Below are positions 26,286-35,500 of a DNA stretch of 64,000 nucleotides, in pieces; the stretch's first letter is position 1; each line of letters begins with the position of its first letter. Origin of the DNA: Sneathiella sedimenti (GTDB lineage Bacteria; Pseudomonadota; Alphaproteobacteria; Sneathiellales; Sneathiellaceae); the NCBI RefSeq assembly GCF_017313765.1, contig NZ_JAFLNC010000004.1, positions 372,001 to 436,000 of the forward strand, in the 5' to 3' direction. The position numbers and the translations under genes are program-made. The notes beneath the pieces are model-generated. The model saw only the letters and a program-made list of their open reading frames with translations. It was not told the origin of the DNA and ran no database searches.

Positions 26286-27074
26286 TTATCGTCCAAGCTG
26301 GTTGGTAACCGACATCATTTCATCGGCGGCGGTAATGGTTTTCGAGTTCATCTCATAGGCGCGCTGGGCGCTGATGAGCTGGGTGATTTCCTGCACCGCA
26401 TTCACGTTGGACATTTCAAGATATCCCTGACGCAAGGTGCCAAAGCCGGTGGATCCCGGAACGCCGATTGTTGGGGCGCCGGATGCCGTGCTTTCCTTAT
26501 ACAGGCTGTCGCCCAGTGGCTGCAGGCCGCCTTCGTTGAAGAAAATCGCAAGGTCGAGCTGACCCACAGTCTGCAAATTGACCTGACCGTCGATCTGGAC
26601 CTCAACTTCACCGCTCGGGTTAATTGTCACGCTGGTGGCGTCCTGCGGAATGGTGATGCTGGGAATGACGGTAAATCCGTCCTGCGTCACGATCTCACCC
26701 GTCGGGCTTAACTGAAACGAACCCGCACGGCTGTAAGCTTCTTCACCACTTGGCAGGAGAATCCGGAAATAACCCTCGCCCTGAACGGCCATGTCATAAG
26801 TGTTGCCCGTCGATTCAAGTCCGCCCTGTTCCGTAATCCGGTAGACAGACGCGGTCTTGACACCGACACCGATCTGGATACCCGCCGGGACAATCGTGCC
26901 CGCATCGGAGGAAGCGGCGCCGGCGCGTTCCATGTCCTGATAGAGCAGGTCCTGGAACTCTGCGCGTTGGCGCTTAAAGCCGGTTGTTGTCATGTTGGCG
27001 ATGTTGTTGGAGATAACATCCACGTTAAGCTGCTGGGCCAACATACCTGTGGCGGCAATACCGAGTGCTCGCAT
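26286..27074 (-). CDS. flgG: Flagellar basal-body distal rod protein FlgG
   Basis: The 262-residue distal rod protein starts MRALGIAATGMLAQQLNVDV and has NNIANMTTTGFKRQRAEFQD, the conserved N-terminal rod/hook motif. The C-terminal helix ISAQRAYEMNSKTITAADEM is also diagnostic. It is exported by the flagellar type III system without a cleavable signal. It lies 15 bases after flgF and 26 before flgA. Confidence 0.97.
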   Translation of the reverse strand: MRALGIAATGMLAQQLNVDVISNNIANMTTTGFKRQRAEFQDLLYQDMERAGAASSDAGTIVPAGIQIGVGVKTASVYRITEQGGLESTGNTYDMAVQGEGYFRILLPSGEEAYSRAGSFQLSPTGEIVTQDGFTVIPSITIPQDATSVTINPSGEVEVQIDGQVNLQTVGQLDLAIFFNEGGLQPLGDSLYKESTASGAPTIGVPGSTGFGTLRQGYLEMSNVNAVQEITQLISAQRAYEMNSKTITAADEMMSVTNQLGR

Positions 27075-27089
27075 TAATCTATTCCTTCT

Positions 27090-27812
27090 CTACTGTAGTG
27101 TTGGCATTTCTTCGATAGTTTTCATCTGCAGGTCATGCTCTGAATCCAGCAGCTGTTGGGCTGACTGATAGGCGCGCATGATGTCGATCATCGCCGTCAT
27201 TTCCAGAATGGGCTGGACGTTCGACTTTTCCAAGGTACGCTGCATGATAGTGGCCTCTACGGCTGCCTGTGGGCGGAAGTCCTCTGCGTCATACAATCCA
27301 TTACCGACCTGTTTCAGTACTTGTGGGTTTTCAAAATTGACGAGACTGATCTTCTGCGTCTGTCCGGGGGCCGTTGTTACCGTGCCATCCGGTGCAAAGG
27401 AGACATCCTGAAACTGGAGGTCGACGGTAATTTTGCGGTTGTTCTCATCCAGCAGGGCGTTGTTATCGATGGTGACGACGGTCCCTTCCGGATCAAGCCG
27501 GAAGCTGCCATTGCGTGTATATCGTGTGCCTTGCGGTGTTTCGATGGTGAAATATCCCTCTCCGCTGACGGCGAGATCAAGGGGGCGGCCGGTATGGGTA
27601 AACTCTCCCTCGCGCAGGTCGCGATAGCTGCCATAGTCCTGAACATATGAAACAGAGTCCTGGTTCGCGCGTTCCACCAGAAACTCCTCGAACAGAGGAT
27701 GTTCGCTCTTAAAGGCCGTCGTATTGACGTTTGCGAGGTTGTTTGCGGTTATGTCGAGGCGCCGTTTCAGCGCCATCTGTTGTGACAATCCAATAAAAAC
27801 TGCGTTTTCCAT
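27090..27812 (-). CDS. flgF: Flagellar basal-body proximal rod protein FlgF
   Basis: The 240-residue proximal rod protein begins MENAVFIGLSQQMALKRRLD and has DITANNLANVNTTAFKSEHP, the rod-protein N-terminal motif. The C-terminal part includes LEMTAMIDIMRAYQSAQQLL. ATG 27812 is chosen because it has an AAAGGCAGAG site and the normal family N-terminus; the frame extends seven codons upstream to a TTG. It heads the flgFGAH operon, 41 bases after a sigma-54 promoter. Confidence 0.95.
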   Translation of the reverse strand: MENAVFIGLSQQMALKRRLDITANNLANVNTTAFKSEHPLFEEFLVERANQDSVSYVQDYGSYRDLREGEFTHTGRPLDLAVSGEGYFTIETPQGTRYTRNGSFRLDPEGTVVTIDNNALLDENNRKITVDLQFQDVSFAPDGTVTTAPGQTQKISLVNFENPQVLKQVGNGLYDAEDFRPQAAVEATIMQRTLEKSNVQPILEMTAMIDIMRAYQSAQQLLDSEHDLQMKTIEEMPTLQ

Positions 27813-27852
27813 ATCTCTGCCTTTCTGGCACAAATTGATCTGCCAAGTTATA

Positions 27853-27868
27853 TGCAGACCCCGTGCCA
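27853..27868 (-). promoter_or_regulatory. Sigma-54 promoter of the flgFGAH operon
   Basis: On the minus strand the sequence is TGGCACGGGGTCTGCA, with the invariant GG and GC at -24/-12 spacing. Transcription would start near 27842, about 30 bases upstream of flgF. Confidence 0.8.
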
Positions 27869-28077
27869 GAATAAAATATCAACAAAAACAATATGTTATA
27901 TGTGGATAGGGAAGGGTTCACGGGAAACCAGGGGTGCAAATTCGGCCGTTGGCGGCAATTTTTTCCTATCACCGATTGCCGGCCCGTCAGCGGATTGTCG
28001 ATTTCCAATATAAATTGCGCCTTTTTGCAAAAGAATTGGATGATATCAACTTCTTGTTAACCAAAGCGGCCTACTCT

Positions 28078-28092
28078 GTAACCAGTTGTTAA
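28078..28092. promoter_or_regulatory. CtrA-like site upstream of fliL
   Basis: GTAACCAGTTGTTAA differs by one base from TTAA-N7-TTAA and lies 32 bases before the fliL ATG. A TTAACC half-site lies about 20 bases further upstream. Confidence 0.4.
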
Positions 28093-28123
28093 AGGTCCAA
28101 TTCGTCGAAGGTACGAACGAACA

Positions 28124-28651
28124 ATGGTTGACGAGACAGAAGACGAGGCGTTGGACGCCGATCAGGAAGAAGACGGCGAGTCGAAGAAAAAGAAGAAACT
28201 TAGCGGTAAGTTTCTGGTTCTCTTTGTATTGCTGCCCTTGCTAGTCATCGGCGGCGGTGCTGGTGGAGCCTACTTCGCCGGCGTGTTTGATGCGCCTGAA
28301 CCGACAGAAGAGGAAATTGCGGCGAAAGCGGCTGAGGTGAACAAGAAGGTCGTTTTTTATGATCTGCCGGAAATGCTGGTCAATCTCAATTCCGGGAATT
28401 CATCAAGCAGCTTTCTGAAGCTTGGGGTTTCGCTCGAACTGGCAGACGAGGCATCCATCCCGGATCTGGAGCTCCTGATCCCGAGGATCATCGACAATTT
28501 CCAGGTTTATCTCCGCGAACTTCGGAAAGAGGATCTGAACGGGTCACAGGGAGTATTTCGCCTCAAGGAAGAACTGCTGATGCGGATCAATAGTTCAGCG
28601 GCTCCCGTCAAGGTGAACGATGTGTTGTTTAAAGAAATGCTGGTGCAGTAG
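28124..28651 (+). CDS. fliL: Flagellar basal-body-associated protein FliL
   Basis: The 175-residue inner-membrane protein has an acidic then lysine-rich cytoplasmic N-terminus and one membrane helix (LVLFVLLPLLVIGGGAGGAY). The periplasmic domain contains VFYDLPEMLVNLNSG and FLKLGVSLELAD. FliL surrounds the stator and affects torque. It heads the fliL-fliM-DUF6468-motE unit, ending nine bases before fliM. Confidence 0.95.
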   Translation: MVDETEDEALDADQEEDGESKKKKKLSGKFLVLFVLLPLLVIGGGAGGAYFAGVFDAPEPTEEEIAAKAAEVNKKVVFYDLPEMLVNLNSGNSSSSFLKLGVSLELADEASIPDLELLIPRIIDNFQVYLRELRKEDLNGSQGVFRLKEELLMRINSSAAPVKVNDVLFKEMLVQ

Positions 28652-28659
28652 GAAATTGT

Positions 28660-29742
28660 ATGTCTGATCAGGACGACGAAATGGATATGGCCGCTGCGAT
28701 GGCCGCCGAAGGTGAGGATGACATGGCTGCGGCTATGGAGGGAGAAAGCGACGAACCCTCCGCCGCTGAAATGAGCGGTCACAGCACGCGCGTACTCAAC
28801 CAGGATGAAATCGACAGCCTGCTCGGCTTTGATATGGAAGGCGAAGACACCAGCGAAAACTCTGGTATCAAGGCCATCATCAATTCTGCGCTGGTCAACT
28901 ACGAGCGCCTTCCCATGCTGGAGGTGGTGTTTGACCGCCTCGTCCGGATGATGACAACGTCGCTCCGTAATTTTACCTCCGATAACGTTGAGGTCAGTCT
29001 CGATAATATTACGTCCATTCGTTTTGGCGATTACCTCAATTCCATTCCTCTACCGGCGATCTTAAGCGTTTTCCGGGCCGAAGAATGGGACAATTTTGGC
29101 CTGATTATGGTCGAGAGCTCGTTAATTTACTCAATTGTCGATGTATTGCTGGGTGGCCGGCGCGGCACGGCCGCGATGCGAATTGAAGGCCGGCCCTATA
29201 CGACAATCGAGCGCAATCTGGTGGAGCGGATGTTATCGGTTGTTTTGAATGACATGACCGCCGCTTTCGAGCCCTTGAGCCCGGTGACCTTCCGTCACGA
29301 GCGGATCGAGACTAACCCGCGGTTCGCGACGATCGCCCGCCCGGCCAACGCAGCGATCCTGATCAAACTTCGCATTGATATGGAAGATCGCGGCGGCCGC
29401 ATTGAAATGCTTCTGCCCTATGCCACGCTGGAACCGGTTCGTGAGTTGCTTCTGCAAATGTTCATGGGCGAGAAATTTGGTCGCGACAGTATTTGGGAAA
29501 ACCATCTGGCAACAGAACTCTGGTCATCCGAAGTTGATATCCAGGCAGTCCTGGATGAGAAAAAGATGTCTCTGAACGAGGTTCTGAACCTGAAGATCGG
29601 CGATACGGTCATGTTTAACGCCTCACCGGAAAGCCCGACGATCCTGCGTTGTGGCGGGATTTCGATGGTGTCTGGCAAAATGGGACGGTCTGGCCAGAAT
29701 ATCGCCGTTAAAGTTGATAAGTCACTCAGACCAATAGGTTAG
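28660..29742 (+). CDS. fliM: Flagellar motor switch protein FliM
   Basis: The 360-residue C-ring protein has an acidic, Met/Ala-rich N-terminal extension of about 45 residues before the family motif LNQDEIDSLLGFD. The middle CheC-like domain and the C-terminal SpoA domain (DIQAVLDEKKMSLNEVLNL) are complete. The LNQDEIDSLL motif is the CheY-P binding site and is normally at the extreme N-terminus, so its displacement is a lineage feature. It would form the rotor switch with FliG and FliN, which are not in this window. Confidence 0.96.
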   Translation: MSDQDDEMDMAAAMAAEGEDDMAAAMEGESDEPSAAEMSGHSTRVLNQDEIDSLLGFDMEGEDTSENSGIKAIINSALVNYERLPMLEVVFDRLVRMMTTSLRNFTSDNVEVSLDNITSIRFGDYLNSIPLPAILSVFRAEEWDNFGLIMVESSLIYSIVDVLLGGRRGTAAMRIEGRPYTTIERNLVERMLSVVLNDMTAAFEPLSPVTFRHERIETNPRFATIARPANAAILIKLRIDMEDRGGRIEMLLPYATLEPVRELLLQMFMGEKFGRDSIWENHLATELWSSEVDIQAVLDEKKMSLNEVLNLKIGDTVMFNASPESPTILRCGGISMVSGKMGRSGQNIAVKVDKSLRPIG

Positions 29743-29746
29743 AATA

Positions 29747-30229
29747 ATGATGGAAAACTTGCCCCTCGATTTTCTGCTGAACTTGTTTCTTGTCGGTTTG
29801 TTGCTGGCAACGATCGGATATTGCGCGATGCTGAACAAGCGACTGTCCAGCATGCGCGATGCCCATACGGAATTGCGCCAGTTGACGGAAGAATTTGACA
29901 AGGCGCTTGTTCGGTCGAAAACCGGGGTCGAGGATTTGAAATCACTGGCGGCGACAACCGGAAGGCAGTTCAACGCGGAAATATCCCAAGCCAAGGAACT
30001 GATCGAAGAGCTCCAGCTAATCAACGCGTCGAGCACGCGCATTGCGGACCGGCTGCAAAAGGGGGTGGAATCCTCCTCGAAACGGGAAATAACCGGCATT
30101 TATGACGACGATCCGGCCGGGCTGTTCGATGATGATGATATCGCGCCGGCACGACCGGTAGCCGCGCCCACGAAATTCCGTACCGAGGCGGAAAAAGAAC
30201 TTTTTGACGTATTGACGAAATCGACGTGA
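29747..30229 (+). CDS. DUF6468 domain protein, flagellar locus
   Basis: The 160-residue protein has one N-terminal membrane helix (FLLNLFLVGLLLATIGYCAM), a long coiled coil (about residues 30-110) and an acidic linker (YDDDPAGLFDDDD). It ends in the short conserved tail EAEKELFDVLTKS. This is the DUF6468 family, found next to fliL/fliM in alphaproteobacteria. It starts four bases after the fliM stop. Function is unknown; the coiled coil suggests a structural or partner-binding role at the motor. Confidence 0.85.
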   Translation: MMENLPLDFLLNLFLVGLLLATIGYCAMLNKRLSSMRDAHTELRQLTEEFDKALVRSKTGVEDLKSLAATTGRQFNAEISQAKELIEELQLINASSTRIADRLQKGVESSSKREITGIYDDDPAGLFDDDDIAPARPVAAPTKFRTEAEKELFDVLTKST

Positions 30230-30243
30230 GGCAGGGGCCAATC

Positions 30244-30948
30244 ATGATGAAACATATTCGTATTTTGCCTGTAACCGTCGTTGCGCTGGCCCTGATTTTC
30301 AGCCTCAAGCTGAGTGCCGTCTGGACGGATGCCCAGGGTGTCCTGTTTGACGTTAATGTCGCGGAGGCCAAGGCCAGCGGCAAGACAGACGAAGCGGAAA
30401 AGGCTCCCGATGCCGAAGCAACCAAATCCGATAACATGGAAGCTGCGGAAGAGGGCGTCCCCGCGGATGACACAGTTCCGGAAACGACCGTTGCGTCGGC
30501 AGACCCGAACAGCACTCACCAGTTTTCAAAGAGCGAGATTGAGGTTCTTGAGCGCCTGGTAGATCGCCGCGCTGAACTTGACCGTCGCGGCGAAGAGCTG
30601 GATATGCGGGACAACCTTCTCAAGGCTACCGAATCCCGCATTGACGAAAAGATCAAAAAATTGAAGGAGATGGAGGCAACTCTTAATTCTCTCCTGCAAA
30701 TGCATGACGAGCAGGAAAAGGCCCAGATGGAGAGTCTGGTCAAGATCTATGAGAAGATGAAGCCAAAAGATGCGGCACGTATTTTCAATGACCTTGATAT
30801 GGATATCCTGATCAATGTCGCGAGCAATATCAAGGAAGCGAAAATGGCGGTAATCCTGGCGGCAATGAACAACAAGCGGGCGAATTTGCTGACTGTCGAG
30901 CTGGCCACGCGCCGTCAACTTCCCGGTGCGGAAGACGGCAAGAGCTAA
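30244..30948 (+). CDS. MotE-like flagellar motor protein (MgtE N-terminal-like domain)
   Basis: The ~234-residue protein has an N-terminal signal or anchor (RILPVTVVALALIFSLKLSA) and an acidic linker. A coiled coil from about residue 105 to 165 follows, then the MgtE_N-like helical unit YEKMKPKDAARIFNDLDMDI. This is the MotE type, a periplasmic chaperone-like partner of motor proteins in rhizobia. ATG 30244 is preferred over an in-frame GTG at 30226 because a CAGGGG site precedes it. It continues the fliM/DUF6468 operon. Confidence 0.82.
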   Translation: MMKHIRILPVTVVALALIFSLKLSAVWTDAQGVLFDVNVAEAKASGKTDEAEKAPDAEATKSDNMEAAEEGVPADDTVPETTVASADPNSTHQFSKSEIEVLERLVDRRAELDRRGEELDMRDNLLKATESRIDEKIKKLKEMEATLNSLLQMHDEQEKAQMESLVKIYEKMKPKDAARIFNDLDMDILINVASNIKEAKMAVILAAMNNKRANLLTVELATRRQLPGAEDGKS

Positions 30949-31013
30949 GTCGGTACTAAAGCCCTTCATCAATATCAAAAATCGTGAGATTTGCGTCTCC
31001 TCTTTACCGCTGA

Positions 31014-31021
31014 TTAACCAT
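31014..31021 (+). promoter_or_regulatory. CtrA-type half-site TTAACCAT upstream of the MotB-like pair
   Basis: The 8-base TTAACCAT half-site lies in the 141-base gap between the motE-like gene and the first MotB-like gene, 69 bases before its start. Only one half is present, so evidence is weak. Confidence 0.3.
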
Positions 31022-31089
31022 TGCAGGGTAAAATTTGCCTATCTTGATACGCGACTTAAGCGTGACTGTATGAATAGGCAGGTGACCGG

Positions 31090-31803
31090 GTGACGGGGAC
31101 GGACAATAGGATTTCTGTACAGATCGATATGAGCGAGTCCATGACGGGCCCGGTGAATGAGAAAAACGCCAATGCCGTCATCTTTGTCTCGCTTTATCTT
31201 CTTCTGCTTGCCTTCTTCATTTTTTTGCATTCAGTGTCTGTTTTGCAGGATGATCGCGTCCGGTCTGTTCTCGGCAGTGTGAATATTGCCTTTGCCGGCC
31301 TTTCTCAAGATACACCGGCGGACCAGCAGAAGATGCTCTCAGGGGAGGAGCAGGGCACGCAGGCCTTTCACGCGAAGCTGAAAAACGTTTTTGAAACGGC
31401 GATCCCACTCGTTGAATCCCGCTTTACCAAAGGGGGCACACGACTTCAGTTCACTGTTCCCATACGGCAGCTTTTTGCCTATCGCAGTGTGGAAATGCGC
31501 AATACGCTCGGGACTTTTCTTGATGATATCGCAGAGACACTGATCGCGCGCAATAACAACATCGGTACCGATCTGGAAATCCTCATCGGCACCGGGATGG
31601 CGCTGCCGGAGCTTGCGGATATCTCCGAAGATATCGCCGCACAGCGGGTCAGCCACCTCTCGCAGGTTCTGATGGAGGCCGGGGTGCCGTCGCGCAATAT
31701 CTCGATCGGGATGGCCGCGGGTGACGCAGGGCTTATACATTTCAGCTTCTTCCTGCGCCCGTCGCTTACCTTTCAGTTCCGGCCGGAAGCAGGTGCGAAA
31801 TGA
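31090..31803 (+). CDS. MotB-like inner-membrane protein lacking the stator aspartate and OmpA domain
   Basis: The 237-residue protein has a short cytoplasmic N-terminus and one membrane helix (VIFVSLYLLLLAFFIFLHSV), then a periplasmic region. Hydropathy and spacing mirror MotB, but the proton-carrying Asp is replaced: Ser stands where the next gene has Asp in ADLLALLLAFF. The periplasmic part shows strand-rich segments such as TRLQFTVPIRQLFAYRSVEM but no peptidoglycan-binding NxxLSxxRA motif. It overlaps the following MotB-like gene by four bases (ATGA). GTG 31090 is the likely start. A heteromeric partner of that protein is an inference. Confidence 0.7.
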   Translation: MTGTDNRISVQIDMSESMTGPVNEKNANAVIFVSLYLLLLAFFIFLHSVSVLQDDRVRSVLGSVNIAFAGLSQDTPADQQKMLSGEEQGTQAFHAKLKNVFETAIPLVESRFTKGGTRLQFTVPIRQLFAYRSVEMRNTLGTFLDDIAETLIARNNNIGTDLEILIGTGMALPELADISEDIAAQRVSHLSQVLMEAGVPSRNISIGMAAGDAGLIHFSFFLRPSLTFQFRPEAGAK

Positions 31804-32522
31804 CCTTTTTCGGGCTGCAATATGAAAAATCTGCGGATACCAGCACCGCCTGGATGACATCACTTGCCGATTTGTTGGCGTTGTTGCTCGCCTTTTTCGT
31901 TCTGCTGTTCTCGATGAGTGAAATCAAGGTGGATCGCTGGCAAACGCTGACGGAAACCTTCGGCAACAAGATGAGCGACGTGACCGACCTTGTCACCAAG
32001 ACGGGTGAGGCGGAAAAGAACATGTCGATGATCAATGAGCCAAAAGCCATTGACCTGTCCTATCTGGAGCATGTCCTGAACGGTAAAAAGCAGCAAAGCG
32101 AGCTGCTTGCGAATGTTGATATCTTCCGCGCCGAGGATCGCCTGGTCATTTCTCTTGCCGGCTGGGAATTTTTCAAGCCCGGAACCGAAAAGGAAAGCGG
32201 CGAGGTTGCCGAGGTGATCGGCATGATCGGCAATGCGCTTCGCCATATCAGCAACAGGATCGAGGTCTATGGGCATACGGACCCGGACCCGATCACGTCC
32301 GCAACGGCGAAGTATCCGAACAACTGGGCGCTATCGCTCGCCCGGGCGCTGTCGGTCGCCAATGAGCTTGAGAACTCCGGATATATCTATCCGATCCGGG
32401 TTTACGGCATGGCGGACTCCCGTTTTAACGAACTGATTTATGTGGACGACAAGGATAGAAAATATGCATTGGCACGACGTGTGGACATTGTCGTGCGTGA
32501 AGCTGAGGGTCGAGGGAAGTAG
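31800..32522 (+). CDS. MotB-like protein with OmpA-type peptidoglycan-binding domain
   Basis: The 240-residue protein has the MotB plug/transmembrane motif WMTSLADLLALLLAFFVLLF, with Asp24 in the position of the MotB proton-binding aspartate. The periplasmic C-terminal domain contains IEVYGHTDPDPITS and NNWALSLARALSVANELENS, the OmpA-like peptidoglycan-binding motif. It is coupled to the preceding gene through an ATGA overlap and followed directly by the TPR gene. No motA is in the window. It could be a stator B subunit or an accessory relative. Confidence 0.85.
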   Translation: MTFFGLQYEKSADTSTAWMTSLADLLALLLAFFVLLFSMSEIKVDRWQTLTETFGNKMSDVTDLVTKTGEAEKNMSMINEPKAIDLSYLEHVLNGKKQQSELLANVDIFRAEDRLVISLAGWEFFKPGTEKESGEVAEVIGMIGNALRHISNRIEVYGHTDPDPITSATAKYPNNWALSLARALSVANELENSGYIYPIRVYGMADSRFNELIYVDDKDRKYALARRVDIVVREAEGRGK

Positions 32523-32523
32523 T

Positions 32524-35500
32524 ATGAACCGCGTTATCAATCACGGATTTGGACATCGTCTGGGACAATTGCTGTTAGTCGGCGCGCTTGTTATCGCGTT
32601 CCTGATGAGCGAAGCAATTGCGGCCACGCCGGTTACCGTTACGGCGGCCAACAAGGACAATGTCGGTCGGCTGGTCTTCAACTGGGATGAAACGCCGGAG
32701 TTCACGACCGAACTGGAAGAGGGATATCTCTACATCCGCTTTACCAAGCCCTTTGATACGGACCTTTCCGCCGCCTCAAGCGCGCTCGCGCAATATGTTG
32801 GCAAGGGAGAGCTTTTGGAAGGGAAGCAGTCCGTTCGCTTTCCTGTCAAGGAAGAGGTGAGGGTTGCCGCGCGCAAGGACGGGAACGCCGTTGTTGTTGA
32901 GCTTACAAAATCGGCCCCGTCAGGCGGAAAAAAGACAGATAACGGCAGTGCTGTCCCGGTCCGTCTGAGGAGTGGCGATCATCCAGATTTCAGCCGCCTG
33001 GTCTTCGACTGGCCAACGGCGACTACCGGTTATACCAGCCGGACAACTGGAACTGGCGATAAGCTGATAATTACCTTTGATGCGCTGGCAGTGCTGGATA
33101 CCAGGGCGTTCAACAATGACCCACTCAATTTCGCGACATCGATCTCACTTTCAAATCCGGACGGCAAGACGGAAGTTTCGGTACAGCTCAAGCCAGGCAG
33201 TACCACACGCAGTTTCCGCAATAAAAAAAGCGTCGTTTTTGATATCCAGAAAGGCGAAGTACAGGCGAAGGCTACGCCAGAAAAGGTCGTCCCTGCCGCC
33301 CCTGCACCTGCAAAGAAAGAAAGCGTGAAAGTCAGCGCGCCTTCGAAAGAAGCACCGGCCGAGCCTGTGAAGAAGGTGCAACCTGCAAAAAGCGACACAG
33401 TCCCGCAGGAAACTGCCGGCAAGGAGACTGAGGCCACTCCGTCCGTGAAAGGGCCGATTATCGAATTGCCGGTTGTCAAGCTGGAGCCGAGGAAGCCTGA
33501 AATCGAGTCGACTTCTGTGGAAAAGCAGGTGGAGCAGATTGAGCCCAAGGAAGAAACGGCGCGTGAACTGCCCGCGCCGACACCTGTTGCAGGCACGGAA
33601 CTGGTCAAGATTGAGACCCCGGTCAGCGATGAGGCTCTCTCCAACCTGTCCCCATCCTCTGGTGCGGCCTCCGGCACCGCGATAGTTGCCATTAGCCCGA
33701 CGATCGTGCTGGACAAGGAAGTCAGTGAAGTCGACGAAGAAAAGCAGGTGGCGAAGATCGAGCCGGTAAAAGCAGAGCCTCTCGTTATCAAGGATGCCGG
33801 GGAAGAACCCGTTGCCAGGGTGGAATCGAAGCAGGTCGTCTCTGCGCCCCTCGGTGCACCAGTGGGACCAGAGCTGAACGTCAAGATTGCCAATCTGAAG
33901 GACGGGTTCCGTCTTATCTTCCCCTGGAGCAAGCCGGCGGCCATGGCCATGTTCGAGTCCGGGGGAGCACACTGGGTCGTTTTCGATCAGATATCAAAGG
34001 TTGATTTCAAGAGCCTTTCCGGGCCCTACAAGTTCCTCGTTCCCAGTGCACGCCAGATAAACCATGACACGGCTACTCTGATCCGGTTCAATTTCCGCGA
34101 AGGATATGCGCCGAAGGTCCACAAGGTGAATGAAGAATGGTATGTGGATTTCCAACTCGATGCGACACCGGCCATAACCCATCCGCTGGGTGTCCAGACG
34201 CAGGGAATCTCGGCGTCTGAGTTCCGCGCCTTCATCCCTGCCGTAAATAACGGCAAGGAAATTCGATTCCAGGACCCCACGGCAAGTGAGGACCTTGTGG
34301 CGATGCCGCTTCATGGTTCCGGCTGGGGTATCGCGGAAGAGCATATCTTCAATAGCATAACTGTCCTGTCCTCGTTTCAGGGAATTGCGCTCAAGTCCAC
34401 GGACGCCGATATCCGGATTGGCCATGAGCAGAACGGGCTTGCCGTTTCCGCCATTTCCAATGAGTTTGCGGCGCCGCTTGAGCCAAAGGAAGTCCCCAAA
34501 AAGGCAGGTGAGGAAATCTATCCGACGCCGGCCATTGGCAAGGCCCAGTTTGTCCGTCTGCAGGAGTGGCAACAGGTAAACCCGTTGCTATTTACGATCC
34601 GCAAGCAGGAACTTCAAAGTGCGGCGGCGACGGCGGAGAAAAAGGAAAAGCGTCCTGCGAAAATGACGCTCGCCAAATTCTATATCGCACATGATCATCA
34701 TGCAGAAGCGCTTGGGGTGCTGGCTGAGTTGCTCCGGGCCTATCCTAAGATAGAGAAGGACCGGGAATATCGTCTGCTGACAGGTCTTGCCCAACTGGGG
34801 ATGCATCGCTATGACGCGGCGGCCCGCAATCTTTATCACAATGACTTTGAAGGCGATGTGGAAGTTGCCCCCTGGCGCGGCGCGGTGTCCGCCGGCCTTG
34901 GAGACTGGGAGCGTGCGGCGCAGGAACTTAACTATTCCGCCCCTGCCTTCAATGTGTATGAAAAGACTTTAAGTGATCATTTCCGCTTGCTCCAGGCGCG
35001 GGCTGCACTGGAAAATGTCGATGTCAATCTGGCAAAGCAAGTGCTTGATCTTGTAAAAGCTCCCGAAGAAAAGGCCCAGAAAGCGGAGAAAGCGTATCTG
35101 GAAGGTGTACTTGCCCTGCAGCTTAGTGATTTCCCGACGGCCGCTGCAAAATTTAACAATGCGATAGCGCTCGATTATCGCCCCGTTTCGGAAAAGGCCC
35201 GCTTCAACAAGATCAATGTCGATCTGGTGGCGAAGCTGATCACACCTGAGCAGGCGATTGCGGAAATCGAAAAACTCGATTTTGCCTGGCGCGGCGATGC
35301 GCTGGAGGTAGAGGTGCAAAAACGCCTTGGTGATTTATACGTTGCCACGGGACAGATTGGTAATGGTCTTGAAACCTATAAACGGATTGTCCATCACTTC
35401 CCCAAGTCGCCCTATTCACGTGACCTCGGGCGCAAAATGAACAACCTGTTTGCCGAGCTGTTCCTTGAAGGGGCGGCAGATGAAATCCCGCCAATCAAGG

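Larger units (their letters stand above)
27813..28123. other. Divergent flgF / fliL promoter region
   Basis: These 311 bases separate flgF from fliL. They contain a sigma-54 promoter directed at flgF (27853-27868) and, on the other side, a near-consensus CtrA-like site (28078-28092) with a further TTAACC at about 28057. No gene is seen. The arrangement suggests different timing for the two operons. Confidence 0.6.
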
